Shown piece after piece: positions 16,032-25,765 of a DNA stretch of 64,000 bases. The notes below the pieces were generated by a model, which did not search any database, was not told where the DNA came from, and worked only from the letters and a program-made list of their open reading frames with translations. The first letter of the stretch is position 1. The number at the start of each line of letters is the position of its first letter. Both the position numbers and the translations under genes were made by a program. The stretch is from Engelhardtia mirabilis (lineage in GTDB: Bacteria > Planctomycetota > UBA1135 > GCA-002686595): NCBI GenBank assembly GCA_007751255.1, contig CP036296.1, positions 3,100,001-3,164,000 of the forward strand, in the 5' to 3' direction.

Positions 16032-17494
16032 TCGTAGCGCAGGGCCACGATGGGATCGAGGCGCGCGGCGCGCCAGGCCGGGATCGCGGCGAACAGGAGG
16101 GTCACGCTGAAGGCGCCGGCGACGATCGCGATGATCGCGACGGGGTCGAGCACCGCGGGGATCGTGTCGAAGATGTACACGTTGCGGTTGAAGATCTCGA
16201 TCCCGAGCAGGCTGGAGAGCTCCGACTCGATCTCGTTGATGTAGGTCGCGCCCAGGATCCCGAACAGGGCCCCGAAGCCGGTGCCGAGCAGGGCGTTCCA
16301 GAAGCCGATGGTCAGGAACGTGAACAGCAGACCGCGGGGCGAGGCGCCGACCGCAGTCAGGATGCCGATGTCGCGGCGCTTCTCGGTGACCATCATGGTC
16401 AGGATCGCGAAGATCGTGAAGCTGGCCACCACCAGGATCAGGCTGAGCATGATCCCCAGAAGCACGCGCTCGTTCTCGATCGCGCTGAGCATGACCTGGC
16501 GGAAGTCCTCCCAGGTTCGCACTTGCGAGGCAGCCGTGTGGGGATCGTGGTCGACGGGCACGATCAATCCGCGTTCGCCGAGTTCGCGAACCAGGTCGTG
16601 CTGGACCGCGGAGCCGTCGCGGTCGAAGTCGTTCAAGCGGATGAGGATCTCGCTGTAGGTGTGCTGCCGACCGAGCAGGTCCCACAGCTCGAGTCGATCC
16701 ATGTAGATGCGGCCGATGTCGACGTCGTTCTCACCGCTGCGGAAGGTCCCCGCCACGATGTAGTCACGGTCGTTGGTGACGAGCTCGCCACTGACCGGAT
16801 CGGGGACCACCGTCAGCACCTTGAGCTCGCCGCCCTGCTTGAGACCCAGGGTGGTGAAGAGCTGCTCGCCCACGATCACGAAGCCGAGCTGCCGGCCGGC
16901 TCGCATGAAGCCCGGCGGCGCTTGGAAGGGCAGGTAGGGATTGGCGACCGGCGCGCCGCGCCGCCAGGGGTGCGGCTCGCGCTGGAGGTCCGCCAGCAGC
17001 TCGGTGGTCTCGAACTCGCCCTGCAGGCGCGGCGGAGTCCAGTCGAAGCCCATCAGGGTCAGGAAGTTTCGGACGCCGAATTGGGAAGCCCGCTCGCGGG
17101 TCCCGATGTCGACGCCGATCAACTGCACGGCGTTCAGGCCGTCGGCTTGGCTGTCGTTGAGAATGGCCGCCGAGCGGGCCGCGCTGGAGCCGGCGCCGGC
17201 CAGAAGGCCCCACCAGGTCAAGCGTGCCGTCGCCGCCTTGACCCTATCGTCGGACCGGATCACCTCGAGCGCCGGGTGGGGGGTGCGCGGCACCCCTTGC
17301 CCCGCGAACAGGGCTGGTGTGACGATCACGTCCGACAGGCCCCCGCGCAGCATCGCGCGTGCCTCCACGAGGAACCCGGTCATGATCGAGAGGATCATGA
17401 TCAGAGCCCCCACGGCCACCGTGATGCCCGTGATGCCGATGAAGTTGGTGCGGCGCGTGACCAGGTAGCGCCAACTCAGGAACCAGCGATACAA
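16028..17494 (-). CDS. lolC: ABC transporter permease, LolC/LolE family
   Basis: The 488-residue inner-membrane protein has one N-terminal transmembrane helix (ITGITVAVGALIMILSIMTGF), a large extracytoplasmic domain (about 50-350) and a C-terminal FtsX domain with three helices (GIMLSLILVVASFTIFAIL, a second near LLFTFLTIGFW, and a third near AIVAGAFSVTLLFAAI). It ends ARLDPIVALRYE, the typical end of this family. The start codon is TTG, supported by an AGGAAG ribosome site a few bases upstream. It lies 53 bp after lysS and overlaps lolD by four bases; lysS-lolC-lolD is probably one transcript. Confidence 0.9.
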   Translation of the reverse strand: MYRWFLSWRYLVTRRTNFIGITGITVAVGALIMILSIMTGFLVEARAMLRGGLSDVIVTPALFAGQGVPRTPHPALEVIRSDDRVKAATARLTWWGLLAGAGSSAARSAAILNDSQADGLNAVQLIGVDIGTRERASQFGVRNFLTLMGFDWTPPRLQGEFETTELLADLQREPHPWRRGAPVANPYLPFQAPPGFMRAGRQLGFVIVGEQLFTTLGLKQGGELKVLTVVPDPVSGELVTNDRDYIVAGTFRSGENDVDIGRIYMDRLELWDLLGRQHTYSEILIRLNDFDRDGSAVQHDLVRELGERGLIVPVDHDPHTAASQVRTWEDFRQVMLSAIENERVLLGIMLSLILVVASFTIFAILTMMVTEKRRDIGILTAVGASPRGLLFTFLTIGFWNALLGTGFGALFGILGATYINEIESELSSLLGIEIFNRNVYIFDTIPAVLDPVAIIAIVAGAFSVTLLFAAIPAWRAARLDPIVALRYE

Positions 17495-17547
17495 GATGTC
17501 TTCCTGGGCGATCGGCTTGGTTGCTCGGAGAAGGGCTGGGGCACGGA

Positions 17548-19092
17548 TCAGCTACCCGCGCTTACGTCGACCGCTGAACGGGAGGCGCCAGGCCCGTCAG
17601 CTCCCGCGTCGTCACCGCTCGGCTGTCCCTGTTGCGGGCGCATGGTCGGGAACAGCAGTACGTCCCGGATCGAGTCCTGGTTGGTGAGAATCATCACCAG
17701 CCGGTCGATACCGATCCCCAGGCCCGCGGTGGGGGGCATGCCGTACTCGAGTGCCTGGACGTAGTCGATGTCCACCTCGGCCGGCGACTCCGGATCCTTG
17801 GCGGCGACCTGTTCCTCGAAGCGCCGCTGCTGCTCGGCCGGGTCGTTCAACTCGCTGAAGCCGTTGCCCAGCTCCATGCCGCCCACGAACAGCTCGAGTC
17901 GCTCGGCGATCGTCGGGTCGTCGGCGCTGGCCTTGGCCAGGGGGCTGATCTCGATCGGGTAGTCGATGACGAAGACCGGGCCGTCGAGATGGGGGTCGAC
18001 GAAGTGCTCGTAGACGTCGTTGGCGAGCTTGTAGTAGTCGGCCGCCGAATGCCCCGCGTCGGAGGTGTCGAGCTTGGCCTCGCGGGCCTTGGCGAGGACC
18101 GACTCGCGGTCGTGGAAGTCGCAGCCCACGTGCTCGGCGAAGAGGTCCATGTACTTCGCGCGGGGCAGGGGCGCCTTCAGGTCGTAGGTTCGCCCGCGGA
18201 ACTCGACCTCGGTCGTGCCGTGCAGCGCCAGCGCGAGGCCCTCGAGCAGCTGCTCGAAGATCTCCATCATGCGCCGGTAGTCGGCCTGGGCCTCGTACAG
18301 CTCGAGCATCGTGAATTCCGGGTTGTGCCGGACCGAGATGCCCTCGTTGCGAAAATTGCGGCTCCACTCGAAGACCCGCTCCAGGCCGCCGACGATCAGC
18401 CGCTTGAGGTACAGCTCCGGCGCGATGCGGAGGTACAGCGTCATGTCGAGGGCGTTGTGGTGGGTGTCGAAGGGCCTGGCCGTGGCCCCGCCGGAGATCG
18501 GGTGCAGGGTCGGGGTCTCGACCTCCAGGTAGCCCTGGTCCTCCAGGTAGCGCCGGATGAACGAGGCGATGCGGGCTCGCTGCACGAAGACCTCGCGCAC
18601 GCCGGCGGAGGCGAACAGGTCGACGTAGCGCCGGCGGTAGCGCTGTTCGACGTCCGCCAGCCCGTGCCACTTCTCGGGCGGGGGCGCGACGCTCTTGGTC
18701 AGGATGCGGACCTCGGTGGCCCAGATCGTCGGCTCGCCCTTCTGGGTCAGCCCCAGCTCGCCGGTGATGCCGACCTGGTCGCCGCCGTCGAGCAGTTTGC
18801 GGTGGGGCCACCAGTCGGCCAGACGCTGCTTCTGCAGGCCGACCTGGAGCCGACCCGTGCGGTCGTCGACCGGGGCGAAGATCAGCTTGCCGAAGTCCCG
18901 CAGGCCCATCAGGCGGCCGGCCACCGTGAAGGTCTGGCCGATGCCCGGTCCCGGCTCTTCGGGGGTCCCGGCCAGGGCGTGCAGTTGCTCGACCGGGGTC
19001 GCGACGACGCCGCGGGCCGGGTAGGGCTCGAGGCCCTCGGCGCGCATGCGCTCGAGCTTGGCAAGACGGTCGGGATGGGCGAGGTCGGTCAT
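17548..19092 (-). CDS. lysS: lysyl-tRNA synthetase, class II
   Basis: Charges tRNA-Lys. From the ATG at 19092 it has 514 residues, close to the class II norm. The N-terminal OB-fold anticodon-binding domain (about 60-180, with TFTVAGRLMGLRDFGKLIFA) is followed by the class II catalytic core with motif 2 (FRNEGISVRHNPEFTMLELY) and motif 3 (GLGIGIDRLVMILTNQDSIR, then DVLLFPTMRP). The open frame continues upstream into the tRNA-Ala gene, so longer starts would include tRNA sequence and are rejected. It lies downstream of tRNA-Ala on the same strand. Confidence 0.97.
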   Translation of the reverse strand: MTDLAHPDRLAKLERMRAEGLEPYPARGVVATPVEQLHALAGTPEEPGPGIGQTFTVAGRLMGLRDFGKLIFAPVDDRTGRLQVGLQKQRLADWWPHRKLLDGGDQVGITGELGLTQKGEPTIWATEVRILTKSVAPPPEKWHGLADVEQRYRRRYVDLFASAGVREVFVQRARIASFIRRYLEDQGYLEVETPTLHPISGGATARPFDTHHNALDMTLYLRIAPELYLKRLIVGGLERVFEWSRNFRNEGISVRHNPEFTMLELYEAQADYRRMMEIFEQLLEGLALALHGTTEVEFRGRTYDLKAPLPRAKYMDLFAEHVGCDFHDRESVLAKAREAKLDTSDAGHSAADYYKLANDVYEHFVDPHLDGPVFVIDYPIEISPLAKASADDPTIAERLELFVGGMELGNGFSELNDPAEQQRRFEEQVAAKDPESPAEVDIDYVQALEYGMPPTAGLGIGIDRLVMILTNQDSIRDVLLFPTMRPQQGQPSGDDAGADGPGASRSAVDVSAGS

Positions 19093-19300
19093 CGGGATGG
19101 GGCGAGTGGGTCCACCGGCTTCGGATGGGCTCGGGCCAGCCCAGCACGATAGCGTTCCACGCCGGGGGGAACGAGGCGGGCGGGGCCGGAGCAGGCTCCG
19201 GGGACCCGGTGGAGCGACCGACCGGCCAATCAACGACCGAGGCGACGATCGACGGATCGAACCCCAACCCGGCCGAACGCCCAGTTCCGCCGAACGCCAG

Positions 19301-19331
19301 ACGGCCGCCACCCCGTGGGGGCAGCGGCCGT
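19301..19331 (-). terminator. hairpin downstream of tRNA-Ala
   Basis: Outer arms ACGGCCGC (19301-19308) and GCGGCCGT (19324-19331) pair perfectly over 8 bp, with an inner CCCC-GT-GGGG that can extend the stem. It begins ten bases past the tRNA 3' end on the minus strand. No T-run follows, so it may be a processing or partial termination structure between tRNA-Ala and lysS. Confidence 0.5.
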
Positions 19332-19340
19332 CCTGTACGG

Positions 19341-19416
19341 TGGTGGAGGATAGGGGAGTCGAACCCCTGACCTCTACAATGCCATTGTAGCGCTCTACCA
19401 ACTGAGCTAATCCCCC
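19341..19416 (-). tRNA. tRNA-Ala (anticodon GGC)
   Basis: On the minus strand the cloverleaf is complete: acceptor GGGGGAT pairs with ATCCTCC, including the G3:U70 wobble that identifies alanine tRNAs. The D arm is GCTC-AGTTGGTA-GAGC, the anticodon stem CTACA/TGTAG holds loop ATGGCAT (anticodon GGC), and the T arm is AGGGG-TTCGACT-CCCCT. The discriminator A is followed by an encoded CCA. No intron. Confidence 0.97.
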
Positions 19417-19815
19417 GTGTTGTCCGCGGTCGCGAGCGTTCCGAGCGGGCTCGGAGCTGCTGCTGATGACCGGAAGAGCAGGCTTCCCGACGGGCGACGT
19501 CAGGTTGCGAGCGGTAGAGAATGGGGATCGACCTGGCCCCAGTCAAGGGGGCTGTGGGCCCTCCTTGAGGCTTCGGGCGCCGACGCTCGGATCCACGGCG
19601 GCGGCCTTCCTTCGGCCTCCCGAGCGTGCCACCGCGGGCGCTGCTCACTATCCTCGTCGGCTCGCTTCGCGCTCGGTCGGCTCCATACCCGTGCCGAGCT
19701 CGGACCAATCGACGGCTGAGGCCTGTCCGAGCGGCTCCGCCCGGTGCCCTGACACGGGGGCATCGCCCGGGCCCCAAGACACAGAGCGCAGCCAAGCGCC
19801 CCCGAACACAGACCC
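19417..19815. other. divergent intergenic region between tRNA-Ala and leuS
   Basis: About 400 bp separating the minus-strand tRNA-Ala/lysS unit from plus-strand leuS. It must hold both promoters. The open frames crossing it are low-complexity Arg/Pro/Ser translations without family resemblance. I see no T-box or leader-peptide attenuator, and no long inverted repeat. Confidence 0.4.
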
Positions 19816-22398
19816 GTGACCAACGCCTACGAACCCCGCGCCATCGAGGCGAAGTGGCAGGACCGCTGGGAAGCGCAGGGCACCTTCCGTGCCGCCAACC
19901 CCGGTGACCCTGGCTTCGACCCGCAGGCCCCCAAGTACTACGTGCTCGACATGTTCCCGTACCCCTCCGGTGCGGGGCTACACGTCGGTCACCCCATGGG
20001 GTACATCGGCTCCGACGTGGTCACCCGGCGCAAGCGTGCGGAGGGCTTCAACGTCCTGCACCCGATGGGCTACGACGCCTTCGGTCTGCCCGCGGAGCAG
20101 TACGCGATCCAGACCGGTCAACACCCCGCGCAGACCACGGCCGCCAACATCGCGACCTACCGGCGGCAGTTGAAGCTGGTCGGCCTGTCGTACGACTGGG
20201 AGCGGGAGCTGACGACCAGCGACCCCGCCTACTACCGCTGGACCCAGTGGATCTTCGCGCGCCTCTACGACCGCGGCCTGGCCTACCAGGCCGAGGTGCC
20301 GGTTTGGTGGTGCGAGGCGCTGAAGACGGTGCTGTCGAACGAAGAGGTCATCAACGGCCGCTCCGAGCGCGGTGACCACCCCTGCGAGCGGCGCCCGCTC
20401 AAGCAGTGGATGTTGAAGATCACGGCCTACGCGGATCGCCTTCTGGACGACCTGGACCTGGTGGACTGGCCCGAGTCGGTCAAGACCATGCAGCGCGAAT
20501 GGATCGGGCGCTCCGAGGGCGCCGAGATCGACTTCGAGGTCGACGGCCTCGAGGACCAGCGCCTGACGGTCTTCACCACGCGGCCCGACACGCTGTTCGG
20601 TGCCACCTTCATGGTCGTGGCGCCGGAGCATCCCCTGGTGCGCCAGCTCACGACGGATGCCCAGCGCGCCGCGGTCGAAGGCTACGTGGAAGCGGCCTCG
20701 TCGAAGTCCGACCTGGAGCGCACCGATCTCGCCAAGGAGAAGTCCGGTGTCTTTACCGGCAGCTTTGCGGTCAACCCCGCCTTCGAGGCGGGCGACGAGC
20801 GGGGCAAGATCCCGATCTGGGTCGCGGACTACGTGCTGATCAGCTACGGCAGTGGCGCGATCATGGCGGTGCCCGGCCAGGACCAGCGCGACTGGGACTT
20901 CGCCGAGCAGTACGGTCTGTCGATCGTTCGCACCGTCCAACCCACGCCGAACTTCGAGGGCAAGGCCTTCACCGGCAACGGACCCGCGATCAACTCGGGC
21001 TTCCTCGACGGAATGGGCGTTGCCGACGCCAAGGCGGCCATGATCGCCCATCTGGAGCGCTCGGGCCTGGGTCGTTCAAAGGTCAACTACCGCCTGCGCG
21101 ATTGGCTCTTCAGTCGCCAGCGCTATTGGGGTGAGCCCTTCCCCGTCCTGCACCGCGCCGACGGGTCGCACCTGCGCGTGCCCGATGCGGAGCTGCCGGT
21201 CGAGTTGCCCGAGATGGTCGACTTCGCGCCGCCGGACGACGGGTCGCCGCCCCTGTCGAAGGCCGTGGATTGGGTCCGCGCCACGGACCCGGCCACCGGT
21301 CAGACGGTGACCCGCGACACTGACACGATGCCCGGCTGGGCGGGGTCGTGCTGGTACTACCTGCGCTTCATGGATCCGCACAACGCCTCGGCGCCCTTCT
21401 CGAAAGAGGCGGCGAACTACTGGGGCAACGTCGATCTGTATGTCGGCGGCACCGAGCACGCTGTGCTGCACCTGCTCTACGCGCGCTTCTGGCACAAGGT
21501 CCTCTTCGACGAGGGGCTCGTCCCGACCAAGGAGCCCTTCCAGCAACTGTTCAACCAGGGCATGTTGACCGCCTTCGCCTACAAGGACGGCACCGGGCGA
21601 CTGGTCTCCGGGGACGAGGTCGAGTTCAAGGGTGACGTGGCGGTCCACCGCGAGACCGGCGAGGCCTTGGAACAGGTCGTGGCGAAGATGTCGAAGTCGC
21701 TCAAGAACGTCGTCAACCCCGACGACGTCTGCGAGCAGTACGGAGTCGACACCTTCCGGCTGTACGAGATGTTCATGGGGCCCCTGGCGGACTCCAAGCC
21801 CTGGAATCCCCGCGATGTCCCCGGTTGCCGGCGCTTCCTGGACAAGCTCTGGCGCCTGCTGATCGACGGGAACACGGACCAGCCTGTGCGTCCGCACCTG
21901 GCAGCGGCGGCCGTCGGCGAACCACAGGGCGCCGCCGCGGACCTGGAGCGTTCCCTGGCGCGCGCGCTCAAGCGCGTGGACGACTCCTTCAAGGCGTTCA
22001 ACTTCAACACCGCGATCGCCGCGTTGATGACCTTCGTCAACGACGCCGGCAAGGCGTCCGACGCCCTGCGACGTGACCAGGCCGAGCGCTTGGTGCAGGC
22101 CCTGGCGCCCTTCGCGCCGCACCTGGCCGAGGAGCTGTGGGAGCGGCTGGGCCACACCGAGTCCCTGGCCCGCGCGCCGTGGCCGACCTACGATCCCAAG
22201 TGGCTGATCGAGTCCGAAGTGGAGTTCGCGGTGCAGGTGAACGGCAAGCTGCGAGGAACGGTGGTGGCCGCCAAGGACCTCGACCAGGCGGCCCTCGCCG
22301 AGCTCGCGGTCGCCGCGGCCGGCAAGCATCTCGAAGGCAAGAACATCGTCAAGACGATCGTCGTGCCCGGCCGCCTGGTGAACTTCGTGGCCAAGTAG
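19816..22398 (+). CDS. leuS: leucyl-tRNA synthetase
   Basis: Charges tRNA-Leu and edits mischarged products. The 860-residue class I enzyme has the bacterial LeuS opening (YEPRAIEAKWQDRWEAQGTF), the HIGH-type motif HVGHPMGY within MFPYPSGAGLHVGHPMGYI, a CP1 editing insertion (about 220-410, with FTTRPDTLFGATF), KMSKSLKN, and a C-terminal anticodon-binding and tail domain. The zinc-like insertion is simplified. The start is a GTG at 19816 without a clear ribosome site; the first codons match the family start. A hairpin terminator follows. Confidence 0.97.
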   Translation: MTNAYEPRAIEAKWQDRWEAQGTFRAANPGDPGFDPQAPKYYVLDMFPYPSGAGLHVGHPMGYIGSDVVTRRKRAEGFNVLHPMGYDAFGLPAEQYAIQTGQHPAQTTAANIATYRRQLKLVGLSYDWERELTTSDPAYYRWTQWIFARLYDRGLAYQAEVPVWWCEALKTVLSNEEVINGRSERGDHPCERRPLKQWMLKITAYADRLLDDLDLVDWPESVKTMQREWIGRSEGAEIDFEVDGLEDQRLTVFTTRPDTLFGATFMVVAPEHPLVRQLTTDAQRAAVEGYVEAASSKSDLERTDLAKEKSGVFTGSFAVNPAFEAGDERGKIPIWVADYVLISYGSGAIMAVPGQDQRDWDFAEQYGLSIVRTVQPTPNFEGKAFTGNGPAINSGFLDGMGVADAKAAMIAHLERSGLGRSKVNYRLRDWLFSRQRYWGEPFPVLHRADGSHLRVPDAELPVELPEMVDFAPPDDGSPPLSKAVDWVRATDPATGQTVTRDTDTMPGWAGSCWYYLRFMDPHNASAPFSKEAANYWGNVDLYVGGTEHAVLHLLYARFWHKVLFDEGLVPTKEPFQQLFNQGMLTAFAYKDGTGRLVSGDEVEFKGDVAVHRETGEALEQVVAKMSKSLKNVVNPDDVCEQYGVDTFRLYEMFMGPLADSKPWNPRDVPGCRRFLDKLWRLLIDGNTDQPVRPHLAAAAVGEPQGAAADLERSLARALKRVDDSFKAFNFNTAIAALMTFVNDAGKASDALRRDQAERLVQALAPFAPHLAEELWERLGHTESLARAPWPTYDPKWLIESEVEFAVQVNGKLRGTVVAAKDLDQAALAELAVAAAGKHLEGKNIVKTIVVPGRLVNFVAK

Positions 22399-22421
22399 GG
22401 CGCGCGTCGATCTATCGCACA

Positions 22422-22445
22422 CGGCGGGGCTTGATCGCCCCGCCG
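22422..22445 (+). terminator. hairpin terminator after leuS
   Basis: A 9-bp perfect GC stem (CGGCGGGGC / GCCCCGCCG) with loop TTGATC lies 24 bp past the leuS stop. The T-run is missing, as is usual for such GC-rich genomes, so termination is likely but not certain. Confidence 0.55.
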
Positions 22446-22568
22446 GTTCCCTGCATAAGAACTGGACGCAATCGCCCAATCGTCGTCGCCTGAATCGGAC
22501 CCACAGGTCCGGCGGCGACCCATCGTCCCGGATCCAGGCCCACGCGGCCGCACTGAGAATCGACCCCC

Positions 22569-23153
<585 letters not shown>

Positions 23154-23172
23154 GCTGAGCGGCCCGGCCTCG

Positions 23173-23202
23173 CGAGCCGGTTGGCCCACGCCAACCGGCT
23201 CG
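23173..23202 (+). terminator. strong hairpin terminator after sodB
   Basis: A perfect 12-bp inverted repeat, CGAGCCGGTTGG / CCAACCGGCTCG, with a 6-base loop, 19 bp beyond the sodB stop and followed by TTG. This is the clearest intrinsic-terminator-like structure in the window. Confidence 0.75.
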
Positions 23203-23284
23203 TTGCATTGGCGCCCGATCGCCGGCACCTGAGCCGCCGCGACGACCCCCGATCGATCCGAATCTCCGCCCGAGGTCCACTCCC

Positions 23285-24019
23285 ATGTCCGAATCGAAAC
23301 GACGCGTACTCGTCACCGGCGCCAGCCGCGGGATCGGCCGTGGGATCGCCGAGCAGCTCGCGGCCGACGGGTTCGATGTGACCGTGCATTTCGGTCGGCG
23401 CGCCGAGGCGGCGCAGGAGGTCTGCGCCGCGATCGAGGGTGCCGGTGGCAACGCCCGCGCGCTGGGCTTCGACGTGGGGGACCGCGATGCGACCCAATCC
23501 GCCCTGGCCGCCGATCTCGAGCAGCACGGCGCCTACTGGGGTGTCGTCTCCAACGCCGGCATCTCGGACGACGCGCCATTCGCTTCGATGGGGCCGGAGG
23601 CCTGGGATCGTGTGGTGCGGACCAACCTGGACGGCTTCTACAACGTCGTGCAACCCCTGGTCATGCCCATGGTGCGCTTGCGCGACGGTGGGCGGATCGT
23701 GGTGCTGTCCTCGGTCAGCGGCGTGGGCGGCAACGCTGGACAGGTGAACTACGCTGCGACCAAGGCCGGCTTGATCGGCGCTGCGAAGAGCCTGGCCCAG
23801 GAGCTCGCCAAGCGAAAGATCACCGTCAACGCGGTCGCGCCCGGGTTCATTGCCACGGAGATGATCGAGGGCCTGCCGACGGAGGACATCACGGCTCGGA
23901 TCCCCCTGCGGCGAGTGGGGACCGTCGGCGAGGTGGCGAGTCTGGTGCGCTACTTGTTCTCCGACGGCGCCGCCTACATCACTGCCCAGACGATCTCCGT
24001 CAATGGCGGCATGGTCTGA
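23285..24019 (+). CDS. fabG: short-chain dehydrogenase, 3-oxoacyl-ACP reductase (FabG) type
   Basis: A 244-residue SDR. The Rossmann motif is VTGASRGIGRGIAEQL, then the SNAG motif (VVSNAGIS), the catalytic Ser in SSVSGVGGNAG, and Tyr-Lys in NYAATKAGLIGA. APGFIATEM and the ending INSVNGGMV-like tail (TISVNGGMV) are typical of FabG. It probably reduces 3-ketoacyl-ACP with NADPH in fatty acid elongation, but no other fab genes lie nearby, so an alternative ketoacyl or hydroxyacyl substrate is possible. It ends 45 bp before the convergent UnbV gene. Confidence 0.85.
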   Translation: MSESKRRVLVTGASRGIGRGIAEQLAADGFDVTVHFGRRAEAAQEVCAAIEGAGGNARALGFDVGDRDATQSALAADLEQHGAYWGVVSNAGISDDAPFASMGPEAWDRVVRTNLDGFYNVVQPLVMPMVRLRDGGRIVVLSSVSGVGGNAGQVNYAATKAGLIGAAKSLAQELAKRKITVNAVAPGFIATEMIEGLPTEDITARIPLRRVGTVGEVASLVRYLFSDGAAYITAQTISVNGGMV

Positions 24020-24064
24020 GGACGGTCGGTCACCGCAGTGCGGCGACCTCCGCCGCGCCGACTC

Positions 24065-25765
24065 TCAGCGCCCGAGGACCCGATGCCCCGGGGCAACCTC
24101 GCGCGCAGCATCCAGGCGCAAGACCTCCACGCGCGGGCTCACCAGCTCGAGCTTGGTGATCTGACCCTCGCTCCCCAGTCCGATGAACGCCTCGGGCGCC
24201 GTGGCGCAGTAGTAGCTCGGCTGGGGCCCCGCCACCGCCAACCGCTGGCTGCCGTCGTCCAGGGTCGCGCGGAGCACCGCGTGGGGCGGCATTCCGCGCA
24301 CCAATAGCCCCCGCGCCGAGTCCGCCGCACGGTTGGCGTAGACGTGGGTCGGCCCGCCGCACTCGACCAGCACCAGGTCCGGGTCCCCGTCCCCGTCGAG
24401 GTCGCCCTGCAGCAGCCCGCGCCCGACGAAGGGCCCTTGGGCCAGGTCGCCGAGCTCCTCGCTCGCGAGCCGAAAACGTCCGCGCCCGCGCCCCACGTAC
24501 AGCTGCGCCGGTTGCCGCCAGGTCTTGCCGTCGTGGTAGAGGTCGATGTTGTGGATGATGTGCCCGTTGGCGACGCAGATGTCCGGGTTGCCGTCGGCGT
24601 CGAAGTCGCAGATGACCGTGCCGAAGCCCACCGGCAGCCGACTGGGGCCCTCGAGGCCGGCCACCACGGTGCCGTCCTCGAACCACTCGCCGTCGTTGCG
24701 ATACAGCGTGTTCGACTCGTTGTCGAAGTTGGTGACGTAGAGGTCGAGGTCCAGATCGCCGTCCACATCGGCCACGGCCAGGCCCATCCCGGCCTCGGTC
24801 ATGCCGTCGCCGTTGACACCCGCGCCGGACAGGGCGGTCTCGTCGTCGAAGTGGCCCTCGCCGCTGTTGCGCCAGAAGCGGTTCTCGACGCTGTCGTTGG
24901 CGACGTAGAGGTCCAGGTCGCCGTCCAGGTCGAAGTCTGCGGGGATCACCCCGAGTCCCTTGCCGCCGGTTCCGACCAGGCCTGCGTCGAGGGCGCCATC
25001 CACGAAGCGGCCGTCGCCCTCGTTGCGCCAGAAGCGGTCCTCCAAGCCCTCGTAGCGGTCCGGGTGGCAGTAAGAGCGCCAGCCGGGCTCGGTGCGTCCG
25101 CACCATTCGGGCTCGTCCACGTCGATCGCCACGTAGCCGGTCACGTACAGATCGAGGTCACCGTCCCGATCGGCGTCGAACAGGCTGGCTCCCGCGGTCC
25201 AACGCCCGTCGGCCAGGCCGGCGGCCGCGGTGCCGTCGACGAAGCCGTGCCCGCTTGACCCCAGCAGGAGCGCGTCCGGCCCGAAGTTGGTCACGTAGAG
25301 GTCCGTGCGACCGTCGCCATCGACGTCGCCGGCTGCGACACCCTGGCCGTACTCGCGGTTGGCCGCGTCGCCGCTGGCGTCCGTTCCATCGACGAAGCTA
25401 CCGCGGCCGTCGCCGAGGAAGAGCCGATTGGGGGGCATGGAATCGTCGCGGACGACCGCTGCACCCACGGGCATCGGACCACCCTGGACCAGGTACAGGT
25501 CGAGGTCACCGTCCTCGTCCGCGTCGATCAGGGCCGCGCCACCACCCATCGTCTCGGGCAGGTGACGTTCGTCGGAGAAGCCGGCGTCGTGGACGAAGTC
25601 GACCCCGCAGCGGTCGCTGATCTCCTCGAACCAACCTGTTGCGGGAGCTGAAGTGGCCTGGGCGGCAACGTCGGCGCCCGGATCCGGGTGGGGCGGTTGC
25701 GCGGCTTGCTTGGAACAGCCGAAGAGTGTGAGGAAGGCCAGGACCGCCGTTGCGTGAACCTTCAC
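24065..25765 (-). CDS. VCBS/FG-GAP lipoprotein with C-terminal ASPIC/UnbV domain
   Basis: The 566-residue protein has a lipoprotein signal (VLAFLTLFGCSKQ, lipobox LFGC), placing it on a membrane surface. After a short linker come FG-GAP/VCBS repeats with D-x-D-x-D loops (IDADEDGDLDLYL, GDVDGDGRTDLYV, FDADRDGDLDLYV, ADFDLDGDLDLYV, CDFDADGNPDICV, GDLDGDGDPDLVL). The last ~110 residues are an ASPIC/UnbV module (RGLLVRGMPPHAVLRATL, then ending EVAPGHRVLGR). The start is GTG at 25765, overlapping the TGA of the upstream TPR gene as GTGA. Such TPR + ASPIC pairs are frequent in Planctomycetota and Acidobacteriota, but the molecular role is not established. Confidence 0.88.
   Translation of the reverse strand: MKVHATAVLAFLTLFGCSKQAAQPPHPDPGADVAAQATSAPATGWFEEISDRCGVDFVHDAGFSDERHLPETMGGGAALIDADEDGDLDLYLVQGGPMPVGAAVVRDDSMPPNRLFLGDGRGSFVDGTDASGDAANREYGQGVAAGDVDGDGRTDLYVTNFGPDALLLGSSGHGFVDGTAAAGLADGRWTAGASLFDADRDGDLDLYVTGYVAIDVDEPEWCGRTEPGWRSYCHPDRYEGLEDRFWRNEGDGRFVDGALDAGLVGTGGKGLGVIPADFDLDGDLDLYVANDSVENRFWRNSGEGHFDDETALSGAGVNGDGMTEAGMGLAVADVDGDLDLDLYVTNFDNESNTLYRNDGEWFEDGTVVAGLEGPSRLPVGFGTVICDFDADGNPDICVANGHIIHNIDLYHDGKTWRQPAQLYVGRGRGRFRLASEELGDLAQGPFVGRGLLQGDLDGDGDPDLVLVECGGPTHVYANRAADSARGLLVRGMPPHAVLRATLDDGSQRLAVAGPQPSYYCATAPEAFIGLGSEGQITKLELVSPRVEVLRLDAAREVAPGHRVLGR

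Noticed and set aside
17548-19401. Longer lysyl-tRNA synthetase starting upstream of 19092
   Set aside because: The extra N-terminal part is translated from the tRNA-Ala gene and its hairpin, so the ATG at 19092 is the real start.
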